Origin: Mustela lutreola
Taxonomy: Eukaryota > Chordata > Mammalia > Carnivora > Mustelidae
Reading direction: 5' to 3'
NCBI RefSeq assembly: GCF_030435805.1
Contig: NC_081305.1
Location: forward strand, 54,160,001 to 54,224,000
Length of the DNA: 64,000 nucleotides
Shown here: piece after piece, positions 1 to 11,000 of the stretch
Position numbering within the stretch: position 1 is the first letter of the stretch
Layout of the letters: the number at the start of each line of letters is the position of its first letter
Position numbers and translations under genes: made by a program
Notes under the pieces: model-generated
What the model was told of the DNA's origin: nothing
Database searches by the model: none
What the model saw: the letters and a program-made list of their open reading frames with translations, nothing else

Positions 1-10
1 TGCCTTGGGG

Positions 11-47
11 TGTGTTTGTGTGTGTGTATGTGTGTGTGTGTGTGTGT
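11..47. repeat. (TG)n microsatellite
   Basis: A GT/TG run with one or two interruptions at the left edge of the window. Confidence 0.9.
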
Positions 48-460
48 TGAGAAGGAAGGGAGAGGGAGAACATGAGAAAGAAAGATATTATCCTGTTTGG
101 AATTTGTTGAGTACCTTGGTTCTGTGGATTTACTATTATAATCAAATTTGGAAAAATTTGATAAAAATTGAAGCTAATATTTATTTCAGTATTTTTTCCC
201 TATTCTTCCTCTCTCATTATCTCTGGGTCTCTCCTTTTATATATGTAATGTGGTCTGATGCTATTTCACAGGGCCCTGAACATGTGTTTTCCATTTTCCA
301 TCCTTTTTTCCCCTCTATATTTGCTGTTTGAACAGGATCTACTGCTACATCTTCAACTTCGCTGATCATTCTTCTACAACGTTCTATCTGCTGTTGATCC
401 CATTCAGTGGAACTCTCATCTCAGATAATATATTTTTTTCTTTAAAAGTTATGTTTCCTG

Positions 461-647
461 GGGTGCCTGGGTGGCTCAGTCAGTTAAGCATGTGCTCTTG
501 GCTCAGGTCATGATCCCAGGGTCCTGGGATCAAGTCCCGCATTAGGCTCCCTGCTCGGTGGGAAGCTTTCTTCTCCTTCTGCCTGCTACTCCCCTTGCTT
601 GTGCTCTTTCTCTGTCAAATAAATAAATACAAACATTAAAAAAAAAA
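461..647 (+). mobile_element. CAN SINE (SINEC)
   Basis: Full-length form: tRNA-derived head, CT-rich body, A-rich tail. Flanked by the target copy at 444-460 and its duplicate at 644-660. Confidence 0.93.
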
Positions 648-660
648 GTTACATTTCCTG

Positions 661-880
661 GGGATGCCTGGTTAACTCAGTTGTTCAGTGTCCAACTCTT
701 GATGTTGGCTCAGATCATGGTCTCAAGGTCATGAGTTTCAACCCTGAGTTGGGCTCTGCCCTCAGCATAAAGTCCACTTGAAATTCTCTTTCCCTCTCCA
801 CCCCACCCCCACCCTCGCTCTCTCACACACACGTGTGTGCTCACACATGCTCTCTCTCAAATAAATAGAATCTTTTCTAA
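661..880 (+). mobile_element. CAN SINE, second copy at the same target
   Basis: A diverged copy (head GGGATGCCTGGTTAACTCAG) directly after the first; the same target word recurs at 880-896. Its CT-rich body ends in a CA/TG dinucleotide stretch. Confidence 0.85.
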
Positions 881-1170
881 AAAGTTATGTTTCCTGTTTT
901 TAATCTTCTTCTTAATATATAATGGTAATGTTTTCATTTACATCCTTGAGTCTATCTGGCACATACTTGTAATAACTCTTTCAATGTCTTTGTCTCCTAT
1001 TTCTGCCTCCTGTGTCATGTCTGACCATGATTCCTTTGGATGACTTTTCTCTTGTCGAATGTCATGTGTTCATACTCTTTTGTATGTCTAGTGATTTTTC
1101 AGTGAATGCTGGACATTGTCAATTTATGTGTCTGACTGCTTGGTTTTGTTGTATTTCTTTAAAAACCAAC

Positions 1171-1376
1171 TTTTTTTTTTTAAAGATTTTATTTATTTGT
1201 CAGAGAGAGAGAGAGAGTGAGAGTGAGCACAGGCAGACAGAGTGGCAGGCAGAGTCAGAGGGAGAAGCAGGCTCCCTGCGGAGTAAGGAGCTCGATGTGG
1301 GACTCAATCCCAGAACGCTGGGATCATGACCTGAGCCGAAGGCAGCCGCTTAACCAACTGAGCCACCCAGGCGTCC
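1171..1376 (-). mobile_element. CAN SINE
   Basis: Reverse copy: T-rich start, AAGATTTTATTTATTTG, GA-rich body, ending GAGCCACCCAGGCGTCCC. Confidence 0.93.
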
Positions 1377-1429
1377 CGAACAAACTTTTTTTTTAAGGCA
1401 GTTAAATTACTTGTCTATTGGGACAATAT

Positions 1430-1617
1430 ATTTTTTAAGATTATTTGACAGAGAGAGAGAATGAAAGAGCACAGGCATGGGGAGGGGTGGAGGGAAAGAG
1501 AAAAGCAAGCTCCCTGCCTGCTGAGCAGGGAGCCTGATTCAAGACTCAGTCCCAGGATCCTGGGATCATGGCCTGAGCTGAAGGCAGATGCTTAACCGAC
1601 TGAGCCACCTAGGAACC
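1430..1617 (-). mobile_element. CAN SINE
   Basis: Reverse copy, moderately diverged, ending GAGCCACCTAGGAACC. Confidence 0.88.
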
Positions 1618-1652
1618 TCTGGGCCAATATTTTTAAGATTATTTAATTTTTA

Positions 1653-1848
1653 GGGGTGCCTGGGTGGTTCAGTGGGTTAAGTCTCTGCCTTAAGCTCAGG
1701 TCATGATCTCAGAGACCTGGGATTGAGCCCCGCATTGGGCTCTCTGCTCATCGGGGAGCCTGCTTTCCCCCCTCACCCCCCGCCTGCCTCTCTGCCTACT
1801 TGTGATCACTCTCTCTGTCAAATAAATAAATAAAATCTTTTAAAAAAA
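1653..1848 (+). mobile_element. CAN SINE
   Basis: Forward copy with a clear target duplication ATTATTTAATTTTTAG / ACTATTTAATTTTTAG on its two sides. Confidence 0.93.
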
Positions 1849-2433
1849 GACTATTTAATTTTTAGCTCCTCCTAAGATAGGTCTAGTGTTAGGGTCATTT
1901 TCTTTCACTTGAATGCCATGGCCTTTTTAGAACTTTTACTGAGTGCCCCATGGATTCAAGGAGGTATCTTCACTCTGACTGGAGGGGATATGCACAAGTC
2001 CAGGCCCTTTTGTGAGCCCTGGGAATCTCCCATCTAATAGCTCTCCAGTAATTGCTTCTCTCCTTAGAAATTTTCTTGTTTGGCCTCATGGGGTTTCAGC
2101 CTGTGAACATGCATATTGGTATTCTGCCAATCATTAGGGACCTTCCATGGAGACCTTGAACCCTTTCTCCACAATAATCCCTCCTGTCTGAAACTCTGAC
2201 CTACATATTTTAGCTGGGTCAGTCTCCTTAACCTTCCATGTCTGGCTCCTCAACTCAGTGAAATTGCAGTCCCTTTTATTGTGCCCCCATCGCCTCTCAC
2301 TCTGCTATCCACAAACTGCTATCCTCCTCTCAAAAAACCTGGATGATTATATGGTTGACTTCATTTTTGTCCTTCTCTCAAGAAGCACAGTTTTTCCCTG
2401 TCTGCATTCCATGTATGAAAATAGAGGTTTCTT

Positions 2434-2627
2434 GGGGGCGCCTGGGTGTCTCAGTGGGTTAAAGCCTCTGCCTTTGGCTCAGGTCATGATCCCACAGTCC
2501 TAGGATTGAGCCCCACATTGGGCTTTCTGCTCAGCAGGGAGCCTGCTTCCTCCTCTCTCTCTGCCTGCTTCTCTGCCTACTTATGATCTCTGTCTCTCAA
2601 ATAAATAAATAAAAATTTTTAAAAAAG
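2434..2627 (+). mobile_element. CAN SINE
   Basis: Forward copy; flanking duplicate GAAAATAGAGGTTTC on both sides. Confidence 0.93.
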
Positions 2628-2710
2628 AAAATAGAGGTTTCCTGTATTTTGTTTAGTATTCTAGTTGTTTACAGGAGGATAATTCTGGGCCCTGTTATCC
2701 TCTTGTGCTC

Positions 2711-3183
2711 AAAAGCAGGAGTCCCCAACAGGTTTTTAATTATGTTTTATTGAGGTATAACATATGACATATAAAATTAATTCGTTCTAAGTATACAGTT
2801 CAATGATTCTTGGTAAATTTATAGTTGTGTAGTCATTGTCACACATTTTGATTAGCCTAAAGAGGATTCTTATACCCATTTGCAATCAATACCACTCCCT
2901 CCACAGCTCCAGGAAATCATTGATCTGCCTTCAGTCTCTAATGAACTGTTTTTATGAATATTTCATACACATGGAATCACATAAAGTCTATTGTGTCTGC
3001 TATCTTTCACTAAGCATTAAATTTCTGAGATTCAACCATGTTAGAGCACGCATCCATTGTTAACAACATTTTATTCTTAATATTATTACATTGGATGAAT
3101 ATACACCACATTTCATTTATGCATTCACCAGTTGATAGACATTTCAATCATTCCCACTTTTGGCTTTAAAAAAATTTTTTTGG
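2711..3183 (+). mobile_element. L1 3' UTR fragment
   Basis: Reads TTTATTGAGGTATAACATATGACAT onward in spirit of old L1 3' ends (TTTATTGAGGTATAA, ATGGAATCACATA, GCATTCACCAGTTGATAGAC). It resumes at about 3557-3600 after the SINE pair. Confidence 0.65.
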
Positions 3184-3372
3184 GGGGGCGCCTGGGTGGC
3201 TCAGTGGGTTAAGCTGCTGCCTTCGGCTCGGGTCGTGATCTCAGGGTCCTGGGATCGAGTCCCGCATGGGGATCTCTGCTCAGCGGGGAGCCTGCTTCCC
3301 TCTCTCTCTCTGCCTGCCTATCTGTCTACTGTGAACTCTCTCTGTCAAATAAATAAAATCTTTAAAAAAAAT
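3184..3372 (+). mobile_element. CAN SINE, left arm of an inverted pair
   Basis: Young-looking forward copy with the head GGCGCCTGGGTGGCTCAG. Its A tail runs straight into the T-rich start of the next, reversed copy. Confidence 0.94.
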
Positions 3373-3557
3373 TTTTTTTAAAGATTTTATTTGTTTATTT
3401 GACAGACAGAGATCACAAGTAGGCAGAGAGAGAGAGGAGGAAGCAGGCTCCCTCCTGAGCAGAGAGCCTGATGTAGGGCTCCATCCTAGGACCCTGGGAT
3501 CATGACCCAAGCCAAAGGCAGAGGTTTTAACTCACTGAGTCACCCAAGTGCCCCTCC
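3373..3557 (-). mobile_element. CAN SINE, right arm of an inverted pair
   Basis: Reverse copy abutting the previous one tail to tail, ending GAGTCACCCAAGTGCCCC. Confidence 0.93.
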
Positions 3558-3886
3558 CAGTTTTGGCTTTTAAGAATAATGTTGCTGGTTCCACTTCCAT
3601 CCATATTCTAGTTCAAGATGGTGGAAACTGCATTGCAGGTGGGTAAAGCAAGGACACAAGGCTCCATCTCCTCCCAGGAGAAGGCAGGCTGCTAGCACCT
3701 CTCATTCCTTGCCAGCTATGTTGAAGAGGCTAAATTCCAGGTGAACACAGCTGAGAAGTTAGGGGCTTTCTTCTTCGAGCTGCTGCTTATTCACAGGGTA
3801 GAGATTCTAACTCTGAACCCTGGCATTGATAGGTAAGGGCATGATGGATAGTATTTTCTCGGATGATGGAAATATTCAATATCTTT

Positions 3887-4073
3887 TTTTTTAAGATTGT
3901 AATTATTTATTTGACAGAGATCACAAGTAGGCAGAGAGTCAGGCAGAGAGAGGGGAGGGAGAGAAGCTCTCTGCCAAGCAGAGAGCCCGATGCTGGGCTC
4001 GATCCCAGGACCCTGGGACCATGACCTGAGCTGAAGGCAGAGGCTTTAACCCACTGAGCCACCTAGGCACCCC
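3887..4073 (-). mobile_element. CAN SINE
   Basis: Reverse copy with the target duplicate GAAATATTCAATATCTT at both ends (3869 and 4075). Confidence 0.93.
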
Positions 4074-4165
4074 AGAAATATTCAATATCTTGATAAGGGT
4101 TTTAGTTAGATGAATATATGCCAGCTCACCAAGTGATGTCTCTGAGCTCCCGTGGAATCTGTCAT

Positions 4166-4522
4166 AGTCAGTTCAGGCTGCTATAATAAAGTGCTACAGA
4201 CTAGATAGCTTATAGAAAACAGAAATTTATTTCTCACAGTTCTGAAGGCTGAGAAATCCAAGATCAGGGCATGGACATATCTGGTATTTAGTGAGAGCAT
4301 GTGTCCTGATTCATGAGGGCCTTCTCACTGGGTCCTCACATGGCAGAAGGAGCAAGAGTGTTCTCTGGGGTCTCTTTCGTAAGAGCACACATCTCATGCA
4401 GGAAACTAGCCTCACAACCAAATCACCTCCCAAAGATCCCATCTCAAAATACCACTGCAGTGGGGATTAGCACTCCAGAATATGAGTGTTGGGAGGGTTA
4501 CAATATTCGGTCCACAGCAAAG
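4166..4522 (-). mobile_element. MLT1-type solo LTR (ERVL-MaLR fossil)
   Basis: Reads in reverse as an MLT1 LTR: GGCTGCTATAA near one end, AATTTATTTCTCACAGTTCT, CCTCACATGGCAGAAGG. An ancient mammalian solo LTR; no internal part seen. Confidence 0.75.
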
Positions 4523-5230
4523 GCTAAAGCTGTAGTTGGTAAATATTCCACAGTCATTTACATTACCCTGGATTGGGGGTTGGGGAGAGGGGGCTTTGTG
4601 GTCATTTTGTGGCTTAAACAATGTTCTTGTTTGTGTCCGGGTTAAGGTATGACTATGGAGTAATCTTGTCCTTACCTTGTTTCACTGCGGTCACAGGGTG
4701 GGTGTGTCTGATGTGAAATCATTTGTATCTAATAGGCGAACACCAGGGCCTGGATGTGAATGCCAGCAGGGGCTGTTTTACTCTTTATTAAAGGGGGGAA
4801 AAAACTTAAAGTAATGGAGTAAAAAGATAGGAAAGCTAGAGAAGTAAACAGGGATCAGATCACGGACAGCCTTGGGTATTCATGTAAAGAGCTGGCATTT
4901 CACTTTGGAAAATTAGATACTTCACACTGTCAAAACACATGACAGTCAGTAGCAATTGCGTCTAATAATAAAAAACTGAACTCGCAAAATTTTTCCTTTA
5001 CTACACACATTGTAGATTCTGAGTAGGTATCTAATGAACAGGAAGGGGTCAGGGCTGAGATGCAATTTATAGTCATCAGCCTGTTCATTGTTGTTGTTGC
5101 ATTTTGTGATGATCTATTTTGGTTTGCTTTGAACTTCATCGTGAAGAAACTATTGAATCACGGGAGGTTGCCAGGAAATGCACAGGGATATCCCGTGGAT
5201 TTGAACCTCCTCCCTCCAACGTTGTCATCT

Positions 5231-5433
5231 TTTTTTTTTTTTTTTAAGATTATATTTATTTGTCAGAAAGAGAGAGAGAGAGTGTGTGCACAAGCAGGGG
5301 GAGCATCAGTTAGAGGGAGAAGCAGACTCTGCTCTGAGCAAGGAGTCTGCTGCTGGACTCGATCCCAGGACCCCGGAATCATAACCTGATTTGAAGGCAG
5401 ACACTTAATCAACTGAGCCACCTAGGTGTCCCC
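5231..5433 (-). mobile_element. CAN SINE
   Basis: Reverse copy flanked by CAACGTTGTCATC and CAATGTTATTATC, a diverged target duplication. Confidence 0.92.
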
Positions 5434-5696
5434 CAATGTTATTATCTTCCACAACTAAGTACAATAGAAAAATTAAGGAATTGCCAGTAGCACAATCAGG
5501 GCAAGCTAAGTAAGAGAGGGTCTTTTTAGACCCAGGCATCCCTCCCTCCCTGTCCTTCTTCCCTGTGGGAGGGCTTTTATGAGCTTCATGTTGTGAAGAC
5601 CCCAGACAGGAGGCTCCCTGGGAAAAGGGATTTGGGCTGTCCCCTGATAAAGCCCAGGTTGGGCAGTGGGGACCAGGATCAGAGTGCAGAAGGTGC

Positions 5697-6245
5697 CTAT
5701 TAGCTACTGAATTGTGTCCCCCGCCTTGCCCCACTCACATGTTGAATCCTAACCCCAGTCCTGACCAATGTGACTGTATTTGGAGATAGGGCCTTTAAAA
5801 GGGTAATTCAGTTAAAATGAGGTCATAGAGCAAACTCAAATCAAATAGGACTGGCATTCTCCTAAGAAGACATTGGGGGCACCCAGGTGGCTCATTTGGT
5901 GAAGCGTCAAACTCTTGATCTCAGCTCAGGTCTTGATTTCAGGATCATAAGTCTAAGCCCTGCTTTGGGCTCCATGCTAGGTATGGAGCCTACTAGAAAT
6001 AAAGAAAAGAAGAAAGGAAGAAGGAGAGAAAGAAAGAGAGATCAGCACACAGAGAGGGATGACCATGTGAGGACACACGGAGAAGATGGCATGTACACCC
6101 CCCAAGGACAGAGGCCTGGGAAGACACCGATACCTTGATCTTAGACTCCCAGCCTCCAGAGCAGTTGGGGAAAATTTCTTCTGTTGTTTAAGCCCTTCAG
6201 TCTGTGGTGCTTTGTTATGGCAGCCTGAGCACATGAACACTGTAG
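5697..6245 (+). mobile_element. MLT1-type solo LTR (ERVL-MaLR fossil) split by a SINE
   Basis: Forward MLT1: GAATTGTGTCCCCC, TGTGACTGTATTTGGAGATA, GGCCTTTAAAAGG, later TTGTTTAAGCC and TTTGTTATGGCAGCCTGAGCA. A CAN SINE (5876-6000) sits inside it, so the LTR is the older element. Confidence 0.85.
5876..6000 (+). mobile_element. CAN SINE, 3'-shortened, nested in the MLT1 LTR
   Basis: The head and middle are present; the CT-rich part is missing and an AAAGAAAAG-type purine stretch follows. Confidence 0.85.
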
Positions 6246-6409
6246 ATATGAGAGCAAAGACAGAGGCAGCCACAGGTCACCTTCCCCCAGGAGACCTCTC
6301 TTGGCTTTCCAGGAAGAAGTGACCATGCCTTCCTCATCACCATCTCTCCTAGCAAGTGTGGGGGAGGGGATCAGCAGTGGGAGGAGTTATGAGTACTTCA
6401 GTGCTTTTC

Positions 6410-6520
6410 TGTTTCTCAGAAGCTTCATTTACCCCTGAGGTCAGACACCGTGTCTGATTTGCCTGTGTCTCTGGCGTGTACCATGGCACCTGCCACGTAC
6501 TAGGTCCCCAGGTGCAGAGG
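6410..6520 (+). mobile_element. L2 3'-end relic (tentative)
   Basis: Wording such as GGTCAGACACCGTGTCTGATT and GGCACCTGCCACGTACTAGGT resembles the L2 3' end. Confidence 0.4.
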
Positions 6521-6678
6521 TTCAGTGGACCAACACGTGTCTCTATGTGACCCGGGTCATTTCAAGGAGAAGGACTGGGTGAGGGGGACAACATCTGAGA
6601 GCTTTTCCACTCAGTCCCATCCCCCTTACCTATGGGTGCAGGTGTTCTTATCACAAGTATTACAAGTAAGGGCATCCA

Positions 6679-6828
6679 GGGACTCCTGGGTCGCTCTGTC
6701 GGTTAAGCATCTGCCTTCAGCTCAGGTCATGATTCCAGGGTCCTGGGGTCGATCCCCCTCTCCCCCTGCTTCTGAGCTTTCTCTCTCTCTGAAATAAATT
6801 AAAAACAAAACAAAACAAAACAAAACAC
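6679..6828 (+). mobile_element. CAN SINE
   Basis: Forward copy with a short CT part and an (AAAAC)n tail; the target word ACAAGTAA..GCATCCA recurs after the tail. Confidence 0.9.
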
Positions 6829-6967
6829 AAGTAAATGCATCCAATCTTAGGGCAAAAGAAGAGGAGCTGTAGAAGTAGACTAAGGTCTTGGGGGTGGGAG
6901 CTTCTGACAGACCATGGGATCGGTGAGCCCACCAATCAGGGAGGAAGGGATGGAATTGAGACTGGCC

Positions 6968-7345
6968 TAGGGTTACCAAATTTAGCAACTACAAACACAA
7001 GGCATCTAGTTAAATTCAAATTTCAGGTATGAACAATAAATAATTTTTTAAATAGATTTATTTATTTATTTGAGAGAGAGAGTGTGTGTGTATAGGAGCA
7101 GGGGTACCGGGTGGGGATGCAGGAAGAGGGAAAGCAGGCTCCCTGCTCAGTGAGGAGCCTGCCTCAGGGTTTGATCCCAGGACCCAGGGGTCATGATCTG
7201 AGCTGAAACCAAGAGTCAGATGCTTGACTGATGGAGCCTCCCAGGGGCTCCACAACAAATAATTTTAATACAGGAATGTCCCATTGCAATATTTGGGACA
7301 TACTTACATCAAAACAAATTATTCGTTGTTTAATTGACAGTGAAC
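6968..7345. mobile_element. Palindromic non-autonomous DNA-transposon relic split by a SINE (tentative)
   Basis: The left part (AGTTAAATTCAAATTTCAGG) and right part (GGGACATACTTA, TTATTCGTTGTTTAATTGACAG) look like the two arms of a small palindromic element. A CAN SINE lies between them. The family was not assigned with certainty. Confidence 0.45.
7043..7251 (-). mobile_element. CAN SINE
   Basis: Reverse copy inside the palindromic relic; its GA-rich part contains a short GT run. Confidence 0.9.
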
Positions 7346-7349
7346 TTTA

Positions 7350-7560
7350 GGATGCTTGGGTGGCTCCATTGGTTAAGCGTCTGTCTACCTTTGGCTCAGG
7401 TCATGATCTCTGGGTCCTGGAATCCAGCCCGGGTCAGCGGTGTGTCTTCTTGTCCGCACCACCCCCCCGCCCCCCACCCTTCCCCTCTGCTCATCCTCTC
7501 TCTCTTTCCCTCTCCTGCTGTCTCTCAAATAAAATCTTTTTAAAAATTAAAAAACAAAAA
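7350..7560 (+). mobile_element. CAN SINE
   Basis: Forward, diverged copy with a C-rich insertion in the body (about 7459-7485). Confidence 0.88.
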
Positions 7561-8026
7561 GACTTTAGCTGGACATTCTAAATTTCTAGACCAGCCTTTC
7601 CCCCATCCCCCCAAAAGCCACCTCTGCACTGACCACCATCCCCAGGGCCCCTGTCTGAAGAAGGGTTCACTGTGAACTTTCACTTCTGCTTCCCCAGTGA
7701 CCCAGGGCGCAGGGGGAGAGCCCCTACCCTCCACTGGCCCCGGCCCCACGGCCTCACAGCCTCACAGGCCTTCCACTCCCTCCCTGGGGAGGTGACTGCC
7801 GGAAGGATCAGCTCTGCAGTCCTGTGCACCCGGCAGGCACCCCAGGGAAGAACTGGGTCCCAGTGGATGAGCACGGGTGGGGAGTGGCAAGGTCGGGGAG
7901 TGTCATGTGGGGCCCAGCATCAGGCGCCTGGGGCTCAGCTTCCTCTGCCGGGTTCTTCCCCTTCTGCCCCGCCCATTGCCTGTCCCAGCGTCTGGGGGCC
8001 CAGCCCAAGGGCCTCCTTGTGTAGAG

Positions 8027-11000
8027 ATGCTCCCACTGCTGCTCTTGGCCCTGCTGTCCAGTGGTGAGTGGGCCAAGGGCCAGAAGGGGCCTGGGTGGGG
8101 GCCCGGGGCCAGGGGCTGGAGCTTAAACCTCTGTCTCCCACAGGGTCTCTGGCTCAGTTCCGGGGATTCTCACTGCAAGTACAGAAGGAGGTGACTGTGC
8201 AGGAGGGCCTGTGTGTGCTTGTGCCCTGCACCTTCTCCTACCCCCCGATTGGCTGGACAGAGGACACCCCCGCTCTTGGCTACTGGTTCCTCACCGGGAC
8301 AGACTCGAGCATCGGGAGGCCAGTGGCCACAAACAACCCGAATCGAGCAGTGCAGACCGTGCCCAGGGACCGATTCCAGCTCATTGGCAATCCCCAGAAC
8401 CGGAGCTGTTCCCTGCTGATCAGAGAGGCCCAGATGGAAGACTCGGGATGGTACTTCTTTCGGGTGGAGAGAGGCTATTATGCGCAATACAGTTTTGTAA
8501 GAAACCAGTTCAATCTGCAAGTGACAGGTGCGGAACTGACCGGGGGTGGGGCCTCTCCTCCTCCCTGCCATCCCCCACCTCCTGCCCAGTGGGAAGGGGG
8601 TACTGTGGGGAACAGACCAGGGGTCGCCCCCTGCAACATCCCCTTCCGGGGCTCCCATGTGCCCTCTCTGTGTCCCAGACCTCACCCAGAAGCCAGATGT
8701 CTACGTCCCAGAGATCCTGGAGCCAGGACGTCCGGTGGCAGTCATCTGTGTGTTTAACTGGAACTTTGAGGAATGTCCAGCCCCTACTTTCTCCTGGCTG
8801 GGGGACGCCGTCTCCGCCCCAGGGCCCAGACCCAAGTCCTCCTACTTTTCAGTGCTTACTCTCACTCCGAGACCCCAGGACCATAGCACCGACCTCACCT
8901 GCCGTGTGTACTTCTCCAGGAAGGGCGTGAGCACAGAGAGAACCGCCAGACTTAATGTCGCCTGTGAGTCTGGTGGCGGGGCATCGGAGTGTGCTGATGG
9001 GCACGGAGGTTGTGCAGGTGGAGAGATGCAGCAGCTGGTGGTGGTGGGGGCAGCCCAGAGAGGCCAGTGAGGTGCCCAGCACACTGCCTCAGCGCATGTT
9101 TGTCACTTGTGTCCAGAGGGTAGTCCCACTTTCTCCCTGCCTCCATCCCGCGGGCGTTCTCTCAGACTGTAAGGAACCCCATCTTCCTCCCCAGAGTCAG
9201 CTCTCAATCTTGTTGCAGATGCCCCCAAAGACCTGGCTATCAGCGTTTCCCGAGTCAACACGTCAGGTACAGAGGACCTGGGGCAGGGAGGGGCTAGTCC
9301 TGGCAGGAGGACAAGCTGGTGTCAGGAGGGTGAGGGAGAGGTTGTTCCTCCCTGCAGCCTTTCTCTTGCTGTTTCCAGCCCTGGAGCCCCAGGGCAACAG
9401 CCCACATCTGGAGGCTGAGAAAGGCCAGTTCCTGCGACTGCTCTGTGCTGCTGACGGCCAGCCCCCAGCCACGCTGAGCTGGGCCCGGGAGGACCGGGTC
9501 CTCTCTAGGTCCCACCCTGGGGGCTCTGGAACCCTGGAGCTGGTGCTGCCGGCGGTAAAGCCTGGGGATTCGGGCTGCTACACCTGCCAAGCAGAGAATA
9601 GGCTTGGCTCCCGGAGCCGTACCCTGGACCTCTTTGTGCAGTGTGAGTGTGACCTGCCAGGCCCTGGTTTCCAGAAAGGGAGAGGGATGAGGAGGCTGGG
9701 GCTGGGGGCAGGGTCCCAGGCCTTTTGGGGCTGACGATTCCAATTCCATCTCTGATGTGGGCTCCCCCTGCACACACCACCAGGCAGTCCTCTGATGCCA
9801 TCTAGGCGTTCTAGGGGTTCAGCTCCACCACACTCTGTCTGGAGGCAGAGTCAGATCCCGCAGTGGGGGGGATCAGTCCCACAAGACCACCCCCCGCCAC
9901 TTCAGAGGCCAGCCTCAAGCCCAGGCTGACCAACCGTCATCTATAGATTGGTGTTTCTCGTGACACCCTCCCTCCTCGGATTTAATTAATGTGATAAAGT
10001 AGCTCACAGAACTCAGGAACATTTTACTGATGGTCTCAGGCTACCACAAGCGGATAGAACAGGAACAGCCAGTGGAAGAGACGCGGGTGGTGGAAGAGAC
10101 GCGGGTGGGGTGGGGGGTGGGCAGGCATGGGGCAATGGCGGCTCTCCAGGTGCACCCTGATCCTGCCACCTCCACGTGCTCACCCACCTGGAAACCCTCC
10201 AAAGTGTGTTCTTTTGGGTTTTTATGGAGGTTTCAATAAGGCAGGATTGAGCAAATGACTGGCCATTGCTGACTGGCTCCACCTCCAGCCTCTCTCCCTT
10301 CCCTGGAAGTCAGGGGTGGGGTGGAACGGAGGTGCTTTCCAAAAATTGCCTCATTTGCATAAATCCAGGTATGGTGGAAAGGGGTTTGTTATTAATATCA
10401 AGACACCTTTATGACTCTCATCATGTAGGAAATTCCAAGGATTTTAGGAACCAGACAGAGACCAAACAGATATTTCTTATTATAAACCACAAATCACAGA
10501 TGCCAGCCCTCCTTACCTATCTATTCCCTTGGGCCACTCAGGGGAGAATTGGTCAGCTGGTGACTCAATCCACGCCCCCCCCCCGGCCCCACCCCCTCAA
10601 CCCCATCCTGCCATCTTGGTCTCCAAGGACCGTTCTCTGTCCAGAGGGCAGCCCCTTGTCTAAAGCCAGAACCCTGTCTGTTTCAGATGCCCCAGAGAAC
10701 CTGAGAGTGATGACCCTGTATGCAAATAGAACAGGTAGGAAGGGGACCAGAGAAACCAGGGCCTCATGGGGCCATGCTGGGGGCCTCAGTGTCTGGAATG
10801 TTGGCGCCCCTGTGCCCTCAGCTGAGCATCTGTCCTGTCTCTTTCCTCTCCTAGTCCTGGAAAACCTCGGGAATGGCACATCCCTCCCAGTCCTGGAGGG
10901 CCAAAGCTTGCGTCTGCTCTGTGTCACCCACAGCAACCCCCCAGCCCAGCTGAGCTGGGTCCTGGGGGGACAGACTCTGAGCCCTTCCCAGCCCGCAGAC

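Larger units (their letters stand above)
130..2710. mobile_element. Old LINE-1-related tract broken up by CAN SINEs (tentative)
   Basis: The DNA between the SINEs (130-458, 897-1170, 1849-2433, 2628-2710) reads like old L1-type untranslated DNA, with wording such as TGAATGCTGGACATTGT near 1103. No ORF survives. Family and strand were assigned from memory and are uncertain. Confidence 0.4.

Noticed and set aside
8170-8685. A 171-codon - strand frame over the SIGLEC10 V-set exon
   Set aside because: Antisense shadow of exon 2; no domain or splice context of its own.
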